Part shown: in pieces, positions 1-6,747 of the stretch | How positions within the stretch are numbered: the stretch's first letter is position 1 | Layout of the letters: each line of letters begins with the position of its first letter | Source: JBHJOF01 sp050330055 | GTDB taxonomy: Bacteria > Pseudomonadota > Alphaproteobacteria > Kiloniellales > JAKSDN01 | Assembly (NCBI GenBank): GCA_050330055.1 | Contig: JBHJOF010000157.1 | Coordinates: forward strand, 1 to 8,268 | Direction of reading: 5' to 3' | DNA length: 8,268 nt | The notes under the pieces: generated by a model | Told to the model about the DNA's origin: nothing | Database searches by the model: none | Seen by the model: only the letters and a program-made list of their open reading frames with translations | Program-made: the position numbers and the translations under genes

Positions 1-1
1 C

Positions 2-166
2 CGCGTCGACGTCTACGCGGCGAACGGCCGGCCCCTGGCGGCAATCGACATCGGCCAGGCGCAGGTGACGGCCGCGGTCGAGCTGCCGCCGGCGACCAAG
101 CGGCTCGACCTGCGCGGCTTCAAGGCCGGCGAGCTGGTGGCGGCGCGGCGCGTGGCCATCGACTAG
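2..166 (+). CDS. 3' end of an unidentified protein gene (partial, 54 codons visible)
   Basis: Only the C-terminal 54 residues are present; the gene begins before the window and stops at TAG 164-166. The frame is set by that stop. All but one of its codons end in G or C, matching the confirmed genes here, which is the main reason to believe it is coding. The visible peptide starts RVDVYAANGRPLAA and ends with LVAARRVAID. It alternates hydrophobic and polar residues, as a beta-rich domain would, and has no cysteine, no membrane segment and no catalytic motif I recognise. I cannot assign a family. The gene runs towards the convergent livF and is followed by a repeat and an intrinsic terminator, so it is probably the last gene of its own transcript and unrelated to the Liv locus. 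Confidence 0.7.
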   Translation, partial: RVDVYAANGRPLAAIDIGQAQVTAAVELPPATKRLDLRGFKAGELVAARRVAID

Positions 167-268
167 AGCATGATCCGATCCGATCGAATTGGATCACGCT
201 CTATAGCTTCTTGACCGGTCACATTTTCGGACGGCGAAGCGGCATCCACTTCGCCTGAAAAATGCTCT
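165..268. repeat. dispersed alphaproteobacterial-type intergenic repeat with two hairpins
   Basis: The element is bounded by a 7-bp inverted repeat, AGAGCAT at 165-171 and ATGCTCT at 262-268. Inside are two hairpins. The left one pairs 165-179 with 188-202, with one A-C mismatch (170/197), one G-T pair (177/190) and an 8-nt loop. The right one pairs GGCGAAG 233-239 with CTTCGCC 249-255 around a 9-nt loop. The opening AGAGCATGATCC resembles a motif I know as a frequent intergenic repeat in alphaproteobacteria. That family match is from memory; the inverted structure is seen directly. The element abuts the upstream gene so tightly that it supplies the last two bases of the stop codon. Confidence 0.65.
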
Positions 269-296
269 GGCGGAGCACCCACCTCACAGATCTCTT

Positions 297-336
297 GGTC
301 CCGGGCGCCCTGCGGTGCCTGGGACCCTCCTTTTTC
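297..336 (+). terminator. Rho-independent terminator for the upstream plus-strand gene
   Basis: A 13-bp stem pairs 297-309 with 314-326 around a CTGC tetraloop. It contains two wobble-type pairs and is otherwise perfect. It is followed by CTCCTTTTTC (327-336), a U-rich tract on the plus strand. It lies 130 nt after the stop at 166 and 41 bp beyond the livF stop on the other strand, so it sits between convergent genes. On the minus strand the stem is followed by AAGAG rather than T residues, so termination of livF transcripts here would be weaker. Confidence 0.75.
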
Positions 337-367
337 ACCGTTTGCCGACAGCTACTCCGAAAGCGCC

Positions 368-1078
368 CTAAACCTCGAAGGCCTCGAAGGCGCGTTTCCA
401 GTGGTCGGGGTTGCTCGCCTGGCCCTCGAAGAGCACGCGGCCGCGCTCCAGGGTGTAGAAGCGGTCGACCAGCGACAGCGCCGCGTCGACGTTCTGCTCG
501 ACCAGCAGGATCGAGATGCGGTCCTTCTTCAGGTCGTTCAGGATGCGCAGGATCTCCGAGACGATCAGTGGCGCCAGACCCTCGGTCGGCTCGTCGATCA
601 GCAGGAGGCGCGGATCGCCGAGCAGTACGCGGGCCATCGACAGCATCTGCTGCTCGCCGCCCGATAGCGTGGTGCCGTTCTGCTTGCGGCGCTCGGCCAG
701 GCGCGGGAAGCGCTGGTAGATGCGCTCCAGGGCGCGCCGCCGCTCGGCTCCGCTCGGGCGCTTCGGCTTCTGCAGGAAGCCCAGGTTGAGGTTCTCCTCG
801 ACCGTCAGTCCGGGGAAGATCCGGCGGTCCTCGGGTACCAGCCCGATGCCGGCGCGGGCGATCTTCTCCGGCGCCCAGCCGTCGATCGCCTGGCCGTTGA
901 ACTCGATCCGCCCCGCGCTGGGCTTGAGCCAGCCGGCAATGGTCTTGATGATGGTGGTCTTGCCGACGCCGTTGCGGCCGAACAGGGCGACGGCCTCGCC
1001 CTCATCGGCCAGCAGGTCGATTCCCTGCAGGATATGGCTGAGCCCGTAGTGGGTATGGACGTCCGACAGGCGCAGCAC
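368..1078 (-). CDS. livF: LivF-type branched-chain amino acid ABC transporter ATP-binding protein
   Basis: Cytoplasmic ATPase subunit, 236 aa, a normal LivF length, that powers a high-affinity importer of the branched-chain amino acid (HAAT) family together with LivG. Walker A is GRNGVGKTT at residues 34-42, the ABC signature LSGGEQQ starts at 138, Walker B is LLLIDEPTEGLAP at 158-170, and the switch histidine position is VEQN, near 195. Gln in place of His at the switch is usual for LivF. The VPEDRRIFPGLTVEENL segment (81-97) is the typical LivF Q-loop region. The start is GTG at 1078-1076, two bases after the livG stop, with a GAGGGG ribosome-binding site six bases upstream inside the livG end. 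It is the last gene of the transporter unit. The Liv family also carries aromatic acids, amides and urea, so the gene alone does not fix the substrate. Confidence 0.95.
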   Translation of the reverse strand: MLRLSDVHTHYGLSHILQGIDLLADEGEAVALFGRNGVGKTTIIKTIAGWLKPSAGRIEFNGQAIDGWAPEKIARAGIGLVPEDRRIFPGLTVEENLNLGFLQKPKRPSGAERRRALERIYQRFPRLAERRKQNGTTLSGGEQQMLSMARVLLGDPRLLLIDEPTEGLAPLIVSEILRILNDLKKDRISILLVEQNVDAALSLVDRFYTLERGRVLFEGQASNPDHWKRAFEAFEV

Positions 1079-1080
1079 GC

Positions 1081-1827
1081 TCAGCCCCTCCCCAGATAGG
1101 CGTCGAGCACGCGCTCGTTGGCGCGGATGTCGGCCGGGCTGCCCTCGGCCAGCTTCTCGCCCAGGTGCATGACCACGACGTGGTCGGAGATGTCCATGAC
1201 CAGACCCACGTCGTGCTCGATCAGCAGGATCGTGATGTCGCCCGCCAGGCGACGGATGAGCTGCGTCGTCTCCAGCGTGTCCTCGTGCGCCATGCCCTGG
1301 GTCGGCTCGTCGAGCAGCAGCAGCTTCGGCCCCGCGGCAAGGGACACGGCGATCTCGAGGCGGCGCTGCTCACCGTGCGACAGGTGACCGACCAGCTCGT
1401 CCGCCTTGCTCTCGAGCCCGAACTGCGCGAGCAGGGTCTCGGCCCGCGCGGCCGCCCGCTCGCTCAGGCGCGGGCTGCGCAGCAGGCGCTGCCAGGGCTC
1501 CAGCACCTGGGCGGCGACCAGCAGGTTCTGGCGCACCGAGAGGTCGAAGAAGAGGTTGGTGATCTGGAACGAGCGACCCAGGCCCAGGCGGCAGATCTCG
1601 TTGACCTGCCGGCCGGTGATGCGGTGCCCCTCAAGCAGGACCTGGCCGGCGGTCGGCCGCAGGTTGCCGGAGATCAGGTTGAACAGCGTGCTCTTGCCGG
1701 CGCCGTTCGGGCCGATGACCGAGGTTATGCGGCCGCGCTCGACCGCCAACTCCATGTTGCTGACGGCGACCAGGGCGCCGAAATTGACGGTCAGCCCGCT
1801 CATCTCGAGCACTGTGTCACGTGCCAT
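1081..1827 (-). CDS. livG: LivG-type branched-chain amino acid ABC transporter ATP-binding protein
   Basis: Second ATPase subunit of the importer, 248 aa and full length. Walker A GPNGAGKST lies at residues 39-47, the Q-loop region GRSFQITNLF at 84-93, the signature LSHGEQRR at 149-156 (His replaces the usual second-position Gly, which is common in LivG), Walker B LLLLDEPTQGMA at 169-180, and the switch histidine at 205 (IEHD). The C-terminal LGEKLAEGSPADIRANERV matches the LivG tail, which ends YLGRG. The start is ATG 1827-1825, preceded by AAGGAG about ten bases upstream. It overlaps the livM end by 11 bp, and its own stop is two bases before livF. This arrangement indicates translational coupling in one operon. 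Confidence 0.95.
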   Translation of the reverse strand: MARDTVLEMSGLTVNFGALVAVSNMELAVERGRITSVIGPNGAGKSTLFNLISGNLRPTAGQVLLEGHRITGRQVNEICRLGLGRSFQITNLFFDLSVRQNLLVAAQVLEPWQRLLRSPRLSERAAARAETLLAQFGLESKADELVGHLSHGEQRRLEIAVSLAAGPKLLLLDEPTQGMAHEDTLETTQLIRRLAGDITILLIEHDVGLVMDISDHVVVMHLGEKLAEGSPADIRANERVLDAYLGRG

Positions 1828-2881
1828 CGGACGGCGTCTCCTTGCGCTGCCTGCGCGTGTCGAGATAGCTGCGCAGATAGCCGACCAGGCCGCGGGGGAA
1901 GAAGATCACCACCAGGATGAAAATCACCCCGATGATGATGATGTGGTACTCGCCGAGGTTGCTGCCGACCAGCGAGCGGACGAAGGTGAGCAGGACGGTT
2001 CCCACGACCGGCCCGACCAGGGTCCCGGTGCCGCCGATGATGACGCTGATCACGGCGTCGCCGGAAACCCAGAACGTCAGGAGCTCGGGAAAGGCGCCGC
2101 CGCGCAGCAGTGGATAGAGCGCGCCGTAGAAGCAGGCGATCACGCCCGACAGCGTGAAGGCTGCCAGCTTGAAGCGGCGCGGTGCATAGCCCAGGTGCGG
2201 CAGCCGGCGCTCATTGGCGCGCATGGCCGTGAGCGTCCGCCCGAAGGGCGTGCGCAGCAGCCACGACAGGCCGAGATAGGTGAGAATCACCGCGGCCAGC
2301 ACGAAGAGAAAGAAGCTCAGCGGGTCGCGCAGGTCGACCTGGAACAGCAGGAAGTCGATGACGATGATCGGCACGCCCTGGAAGCCGTCCGAGCCGCCGA
2401 GATCTACCGGGCCGGCGGCGGATGCGATGCCGATGTCGTTGGTGGCGAAGGTCGCCTTGGCCGCCACCTGCGCCAAGGCAAAGGTGATGAGGGCGAAATA
2501 GACCCCGCTCGAGCGCAAGGCAAGCAGGCCGGCCGCCAGGCTGACCAGGATCCAGGCAGGCAGCATTAGCAGACAGGCGAGCCAGAACGACTGCGTGTAG
2601 TGGATCAGGATCAGGCCCGAGAGATAGGCGCCGATCCCGAAGAACATGGCATGGCCGAGACTGAGCAGGCCGCAGTAGCCGAGCAGCAGGTCGACGCTCA
2701 TGGCGAGTCCGCCCAGGATCAGGCTCTCGGTCGCCAGGCGCAGGTAGAACGACTGGTCGAAGACGACCGCCCAGACGGCGAAGAGCAGCGCGATCGCGAG
2801 ACAGGCAAGCGCGATCTTGCCGAGCGAGGACAGACCGTTGCGCTCGGCCGTCCGGCTGCCGGGCATGGCGCTCTCAGCCAT
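1817..2881 (-). CDS. livM: LivM-type branched-chain amino acid ABC transporter permease
   Basis: Inner-membrane permease, 354 aa, that pairs with LivH to form the translocation channel. After a polar N-terminus of about 20 residues I see hydrophobic segments near 22-42, 48-68, 72-94, 100-122, 126-144, 188-208, 238-259, 275-301 and 312-328, followed by a basic C-terminal tail (RRQRK). Family hallmarks are GYCGLLSLGHAMFFGIGAY (68-86), the cytoplasmic coupling loop GRTLTAMRANERRLPHLGY (214-232), GGTGTLVGPVVG (283-294) and FFPRGLVGYL (327-336). The start is ATG 2881-2879, overlapping the livH stop by 8 bp. Met6 (2866-2864) is a possible alternative start, since neither has a strong Shine-Dalgarno sequence. 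The gene overlaps livG at the other end. Confidence 0.94.
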   Translation of the reverse strand: MAESAMPGSRTAERNGLSSLGKIALACLAIALLFAVWAVVFDQSFYLRLATESLILGGLAMSVDLLLGYCGLLSLGHAMFFGIGAYLSGLILIHYTQSFWLACLLMLPAWILVSLAAGLLALRSSGVYFALITFALAQVAAKATFATNDIGIASAAGPVDLGGSDGFQGVPIIVIDFLLFQVDLRDPLSFFLFVLAAVILTYLGLSWLLRTPFGRTLTAMRANERRLPHLGYAPRRFKLAAFTLSGVIACFYGALYPLLRGGAFPELLTFWVSGDAVISVIIGGTGTLVGPVVGTVLLTFVRSLVGSNLGEYHIIIIGVIFILVVIFFPRGLVGYLRSYLDTRRQRKETPSDGT

Positions 2882-3767
2882 GGCCCAGACTTCCGAACAG
2901 GCCTTGCGGCCGGAACAGCAGCACCAGCACCATGACCACGAAGACCAGCACGTCGGCCCAGACCGGCGAGACCACCAGGCTGGCCAGCGCGAAGACCTGT
3001 GTGCAAAGCAGCCCGGCGATCACGGCGCCCTTGATGCTGCCCAGCCCGCCGATGATGACCACGGCGAAGGCCAGGAAGATGAAGCCGTGGCCCATGGTCG
3101 GATAGACGCCGTAGACCGGTGACAGCAGCACGCCCGAGATTGCGGCGACCGCGAGGCCCAGGGCGAAGGTCCAGCTGTAGACCGACTTGACCTGGACGCC
3201 GAGCGAGGCAGCCATGTCGCGGTCGTGCGCTGCAGCCCGGATGCGGGCGCCGAAGTCGCTGCGGAACAGGAAATAGGACAGCCCGGCGATCAGGGCGGCG
3301 CCGAAGACGATCAGGAAGATGCGGTAGTTCGGCAGGAACATGCCTAGCAGTTCGGTGCCGCCGCTGATCGGTGTCGGCGGCCGGTGCGGATCGGGCCCGA
3401 AGATGATCTTCAAGAGATCCTCTATGATCAGGCTGACTCCGAAGGTCAGCAGCAGGGTCAGCGTGTGACGGTCGCGGGAATGGAACACCTGCTGGATCAG
3501 CAGGCGCTCGGTAATCAGGCCGGCCGGGATAACGATCAGCGGCACCAGGACCAGGCAGACCCAGAAGTTCAGCCCGGCGCTCAAAAGCACGATCAGCAGG
3601 AATGCGCCCAGGGCGTAGAACGAGCCGTGCGCCATGTTGATGACGTCGAGCAGCCCGAAGATGATGGTCAGGCCGAGCGCCATGAGAATGACGGCGACGC
3701 CGATCACCAAGCCGGTTACGACCTGGGGCGCTAGGACGAATTGCATGTAGCTGAGAAGCTCTTCCAT
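2874..3767 (-). CDS. livH: LivH-type branched-chain amino acid ABC transporter permease
   Basis: Inner-membrane permease, 297 aa, partner of LivM. Hydrophobic segments lie near 15-38, 48-65, 68-90, 103-123, 149-168, 198-220, 228-262 and 268-286. Hallmarks are GLTIIFGLLDVINMAHGSF (32-50), TFGVSLIIED (108-117), the coupling loop GARIRAAAHDRDMAASLGV (173-191), GGLGSIKGAVIAG (240-252) and the C-terminal LLFRPQGLFG (283-292). The NMAHGSFY motif is diagnostic of LivH. I use the ATG at 3767-3765, which has no clear Shine-Dalgarno; Met8 is a weaker alternative. It is the first of four tightly packed transporter genes and lies 101 bp downstream of the binding-protein gene, beyond a GC-rich hairpin. 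Confidence 0.94.
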   Translation of the reverse strand: MEELLSYMQFVLAPQVVTGLVIGVAVILMALGLTIIFGLLDVINMAHGSFYALGAFLLIVLLSAGLNFWVCLVLVPLIVIPAGLITERLLIQQVFHSRDRHTLTLLLTFGVSLIIEDLLKIIFGPDPHRPPTPISGGTELLGMFLPNYRIFLIVFGAALIAGLSYFLFRSDFGARIRAAAHDRDMAASLGVQVKSVYSWTFALGLAVAAISGVLLSPVYGVYPTMGHGFIFLAFAVVIIGGLGSIKGAVIAGLLCTQVFALASLVVSPVWADVLVFVVMVLVLLFRPQGLFGSLGHG

Positions 3768-3813
3768 GGCGAAGCGACTGTTCTACACCATAGATGTGCC
3801 GGGATAGAGGAGA

Positions 3814-3840
3814 AGAGGGCCGGCGGCCGGCCGGCCCTCT
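3814..3840 (-). terminator. GC-rich hairpin between binding-protein gene and livH (partial terminator or mRNA stabiliser)
   Basis: A perfect 10-bp stem pairs AGAGGGCCGG (3814-3823) with CCGGCCCTCT (3831-3840) around a 7-nt GC-rich loop. Read on the transcribed minus strand it is followed by TCTCCTCTA, which is pyrimidine-rich but not a true U tract. It begins about 28 nt after the binding-protein stop and ends about 46 nt before the livH ATG. Such a structure commonly protects the upstream mRNA or partly terminates, giving more binding protein than membrane components. That role is inference. Confidence 0.55.
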
Positions 3841-3868
3841 CCATACATGAGTCAGACTGATCCTTCGG

Positions 3869-5041
3869 TTACCAGCGCTCGCACTCGTCCTTGCCGATTG
3901 CGGCCTCTCCCTCAATCGTGTCGATCACCTCGAAGTCGCCGTCGTTGATCTGCACGACGTACATGGTCATGACTGCCTGGTTATCGCCCTCGCGGATCGA
4001 CTTGGTACCCTGCGGTGTCTCCCAGCTCATGCCGCGCATCGCCTTCTGGACTGCCTCGGGCTCGAGCGAGCCGGCCTTCTCGGCTGCCGCCTTGACCAGG
4101 TACAGCACGCCATAGGCATCCGCCGAATAGAGCGTCGGGTCCTGGCCGTCGCTGCGTGCCTTGTACTTCTCGACGAAGGCCTTGTTCTCCGGCGTGTCGA
4201 TCGTGGCCGCATAGCCGGCGCCAAAGGTGAAGCCGTCGGCCGCCGAGCCGATTGCCGGCAGCTCGGCCGGGGTTATCGAGCCGGCGCCGCCGGCCAGCTG
4301 GAATTGGCCCTGCATGCCGAACTCGGCGAGCTGGTTGAAGAAGCGCACCGAATCCTCGCCGGCCATGGGCGCGAACAGCACGTCCGGCTGCGCCGCGCGG
4401 AGCTGGCCGAAGAAGGGCGAGTAGTCCGGCGTCTCGAGCGGGGCGTAGAGCTCGCCGGCCGAGACCAGGCCGCGCGCTTCCGCCAGCGCCTTGAAGGCAG
4501 CCACCGTGCTGCGGCCCATCTCGTAGTCGGGGCCGATGTAGGAGATGCGCTTGCCGCCGTACTCCTTGGCCAGCCACTCGGCGAGCGTATTGGCCATCTG
4601 GCCGGCGCTTGCGTTGACGCGGAAGGCGTTCGGCGAGCACTTGGCGCCGGTGATCGCGTCGGACCAGGACACCGAGGTGATCATGTTGACGCCGAAGCGC
4701 TCGGCGACCTGGCCGATCGCCAGGCTGACGCCCGAGCTGACGGTGCCGACGATGAGCGAAACCTTGTCGACGGTGATCAGCTTCTCGGCCTTCTGGGTCG
4801 CGACCTTCGGATTGGCTTCCGAGTCTTCGCGCACGAACTCGATCCTGTGTCCGAGAATGCCGCCGTCCGCGTTGATCTCCTCCGCCGCCATCTCGAACGA
4901 CCAGGTCTGCTGCTGCCCGAGCTTCGCGTAGGTCCCCGTGTAGGGGGTGAGGATGCCGACCTTGAAGACGTCCTGCGCGGCGGCGGCGTTCGCCGACAGA
5001 GCGACAGCGGCTGCCGCCGCCAATAGGTGCCTGGCTTTCAT
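3869..5041 (-). CDS. periplasmic substrate-binding protein, LivJ/LivK-like (type I, leucine-binding family)
   Basis: Solute-binding component of the importer, 390 aa. A Sec signal peptide runs from MKARHLL through an alanine-rich core, with likely cleavage after ANAAAA near residue 22, giving a soluble periplasmic protein; there is no lipobox cysteine. The mature part opens with KVGILTPYTGTYAKLGQQ (27-44), then MAAEEINADGGILG (51-64), VGTVSSGVSLA (98-108) and YIGPDYEMGRS (168-178), all typical of the Peripla_BP_6 receptor fold. Cys135 and Cys387 are the only cysteines and may form a disulphide. The start is ATG 5041-5039 with an excellent AGGGAGG site seven bases upstream (5055-5049). It follows the monooxygenase gene and precedes livHMGF. 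The ligand cannot be read from sequence: the family binds leucine-type amino acids, amides, urea and aromatic acids, and the neighbouring catabolic enzymes favour a non-amino-acid substrate. Confidence 0.92.
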   Translation of the reverse strand: MKARHLLAAAAAVALSANAAAAQDVFKVGILTPYTGTYAKLGQQQTWSFEMAAEEINADGGILGHRIEFVREDSEANPKVATQKAEKLITVDKVSLIVGTVSSGVSLAIGQVAERFGVNMITSVSWSDAITGAKCSPNAFRVNASAGQMANTLAEWLAKEYGGKRISYIGPDYEMGRSTVAAFKALAEARGLVSAGELYAPLETPDYSPFFGQLRAAQPDVLFAPMAGEDSVRFFNQLAEFGMQGQFQLAGGAGSITPAELPAIGSAADGFTFGAGYAATIDTPENKAFVEKYKARSDGQDPTLYSADAYGVLYLVKAAAEKAGSLEPEAVQKAMRGMSWETPQGTKSIREGDNQAVMTMYVVQINDGDFEVIDTIEGEAAIGKDECERW

Positions 5042-5150
5042 ACCGTTACCTCCCTGTTCTCGCCTTTGCTGTTCGACCGGGTTGTTTCATGCCGGCTCGA
5101 GCGCGGGGTCCGATGCGCCGAGAGCACTGCTACCCTGCCCTTTCTCGGAG

Positions 5151-5178
5151 ATTATGCCGGTCAGTCTAATTGCGCAAG
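5151..5178 (-). promoter_or_regulatory. candidate sigma70-type promoter for the binding-protein gene
   Basis: On the minus strand a CATAAT -10-like box (plus positions 5156-5151) lies 15 or 16 bases after TTGCGC or CTTGCG -35-like hexamers (5177-5172 or 5178-5173). Transcription would start about 100 nt before the binding-protein ATG. The spacing is short and the -35 match imperfect, so this is a suggestion. The boxes overlap the palindrome at 5159-5192. Confidence 0.35.
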
Positions 5179-5192
5179 CAATTAGACTGACC
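5159..5192. promoter_or_regulatory. perfect 15-bp palindrome with 4-nt centre, candidate operator or hairpin
   Basis: GGTCAGTCTAATTGC (5159-5173) is the exact reverse complement of GCAATTAGACTGACC (5178-5192), with GCAA in between. It lies in the 188-bp gap between the monooxygenase stop and the binding-protein start and is AT-rich compared with its surroundings. No T tract follows it on either strand, so it is a poor intrinsic terminator for the monooxygenase gene. It overlaps the spacer and -35 region of the candidate promoter, the position expected of a repressor operator. As RNA, the plus-strand loop would be a GNRA-type GCAA tetraloop, though no gene is transcribed in that direction here. 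The dyad is seen directly; the operator role is inferred. Confidence 0.6.
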
Positions 5193-5229
5193 GCGCCCAG
5201 GCTGATGCCGAGTCTGCGGCCTGCCGTCA

Positions 5230-6747
5230 TCAGGCGCTCGCCTTTTCGGCCGGCGTCTTTCCGGCCTGCAGAAAATCCTCCAGCGCATAGCGCTCGAGCA
5301 CCGCCTCGACCAGCGCGCCTGCGCCCTCCCAGTCAAAGGTACGAAAACTGTGCCCGCGGGTGACGAATTGCGCGCCTGCGTAGAACATCTCGTACTGCAC
5401 GTGGCGCGATGCGAACTCGGAGCCGACCGTGTCCCAGGCCAGCTTGAGGAACTTGACGCGATCCTCGGAGCCCATGACCGGAGAAAGCTGTGTGCTCTTG
5501 ATGATGCGTACCAACTCGGGGTTGTCGAAGTCGCGCACCGACGAGGGCAGCATGATCAGGCTGCCGCCGGCCAGCTCGCGGATCGCCGTGATCATGTTGG
5601 GATAGAGCTCCTGGGTCAGCACCTGCGACGCGTACATGAGTTGTCGTTTGGGCACGAAGTAACCGTTCCAGTCGTTGCCGGCGGCTTCCATGCCGCAGAC
5701 CATGCCCTCGACCATCGAGGCCAGCGCCGCCATCCGTCCCAGCTGGTCCCTGACCGTGGGGATGGCGATGGTGCCGATGGTCTCGGCCAGCCGCCTGGCG
5801 ATGCCGACCAGGAAGCGCACCTTGACCAGCAGGCGGATCTGCGCCTGGTAGTTCTGCATGGTATGGCCGGGCGTGTCGTGGAACTGCCGGCGGCACATGT
5901 CGGTGTCGCGGTAGACGAAGATGCGCTCCCAGGGCACCTTGACGTCGTCGAAGTACATCAGCGCGTCGTTCTCGTCGAAGCGATAGGCCAGCGGGTTGTC
6001 GAACTCGGAGACGCTGTCCGCTTCGAAGGACTTGCGCGACAGCACCTTCAGGCCCTTCGCGTTCATCGGCACCGCGAAGGAGATCGCCAGGTCCTCCTCG
6101 CCGGGCTGCAGCGGCTGCAGGTTGGCGACGAAGACCTCGTTGGCCATGATCGAGCTGGTGCCGAGCATCTTGGCGCCGCGCACCGTGATGCCTTCACTGT
6201 CCTCGTCGACGATCGCCGCGGTCAGGTGCTGGCCCGGCTGGTCGCCCCAGTTCTTGGAGCGGTCGGCCTGCGGATTGATGATGACGTAGGTCAGGAAGAG
6301 GTCGTTCTCGCGCGCGTAGTGGAAGTAGTCGCGCAGCGCCTTGGCGCGCTCCGCCCCGTGCTGCTCGAACAGCTCCATGCCCATGTACTGGCCGCCGAGC
6401 GAGGAGGCGACGTGGTCCGGCGAGCGGCCCATGAAGCCGCCGTGCAGGCTGGCCCAGGTCTCCAGCGCCCGGCGCCGCTGCACCAGCTCGTCGTAGCTGG
6501 TCGGCAGCTGCCAGCAGCGGTTGACCCGCCGTCCCGCCCCCTGCGTGCCGGAGGGCAGCGCGAAGGTCATGAGCTCGACGTTCTCGTCGGCCGCCTGGAA
6601 GTCGTACATGGCGGCCACCGTGGCGACGGCGTTGCGGTAGGCGGGATGCGTCGTCGCGTCCTTGACCTGCACGCCATCCAGGAAGATGGTCCGGCCGTCC
6701 CTCAGACTCTTCAGATGCTCCGCGCCCGTCTTGACTGCCGCGGCCAT
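5230..6747 (-). CDS. HpaB-family (4-hydroxyphenylacetate 3-hydroxylase type) FADH2-dependent monooxygenase
   Basis: Large oxygenase subunit of a two-component flavin system, 505 aa, close to E. coli HpaB (about 520 aa). Cytosolic. The family uses FADH2 supplied by a separate reductase, and O2, to hydroxylate phenols and related rings. The N-terminal domain shows EHLKSLRDGRTIFLDGVQV (10-28), VKDATTHPAYRNA (28-40) and GRSPDHVA (107-114). The middle shows RENDLFLTYVIINPQADR (146-163) and GAKMLGTSS (191-199). The C-terminal domain shows YRFDENDALMYFDDVKVPWE (255-274), VYRDTDMCRR (278-287), GSLIMLPSSVRDFDNPE (395-411) and LAWDTVGSEFASRH (436-449). Compared with E. coli HpaB Arg113/Tyr117/His155, the equivalents are Arg108, His112 and Tyr154. 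The start is ATG 6747-6745 with a GGAGGAG site at 6759-6753. No reductase (HpaC) gene is present. It leads the block containing the Liv transporter and is divergent from the enamidase-like gene. The family is certain; the substrate is unknown and may not be 4-hydroxyphenylacetate. Confidence 0.92.
   Translation of the reverse strand: MAAAVKTGAEHLKSLRDGRTIFLDGVQVKDATTHPAYRNAVATVAAMYDFQAADENVELMTFALPSGTQGAGRRVNRCWQLPTSYDELVQRRRALETWASLHGGFMGRSPDHVASSLGGQYMGMELFEQHGAERAKALRDYFHYARENDLFLTYVIINPQADRSKNWGDQPGQHLTAAIVDEDSEGITVRGAKMLGTSSIMANEVFVANLQPLQPGEEDLAISFAVPMNAKGLKVLSRKSFEADSVSEFDNPLAYRFDENDALMYFDDVKVPWERIFVYRDTDMCRRQFHDTPGHTMQNYQAQIRLLVKVRFLVGIARRLAETIGTIAIPTVRDQLGRMAALASMVEGMVCGMEAAGNDWNGYFVPKRQLMYASQVLTQELYPNMITAIRELAGGSLIMLPSSVRDFDNPELVRIIKSTQLSPVMGSEDRVKFLKLAWDTVGSEFASRHVQYEMFYAGAQFVTRGHSFRTFDWEGAGALVEAVLERYALEDFLQAGKTPAEKASA

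Noticed and set aside
262..789. Plus-strand open frame of 175 codons opposite livF
   Set aside because: Highly Arg/Ser/Pro-rich translation running through the terminator and antisense to livF; no domain.
3851..3860. TCAGACTGA near the end of the binding-protein gene, resembling an arm of the palindrome at 5159-5192
   Set aside because: The shared AGACTGA is only 7 bases, expected about once by chance in a window of this size, and it lacks the full dyad.
2719..3915. Minus-strand frame of 398 codons overlapping livH in another frame
   Set aside because: The translation is Arg/Pro/Ala-rich, while the overlapping livH frame carries every family motif. It is a GC-driven shadow.
5118..5148. Stem-like CCGAGA...TCTCGG in the binding-protein leader as a possible riboswitch
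   Set aside because: Only about six pairs with a long unpaired centre. No known aptamer consensus was recognised, so it is not called.
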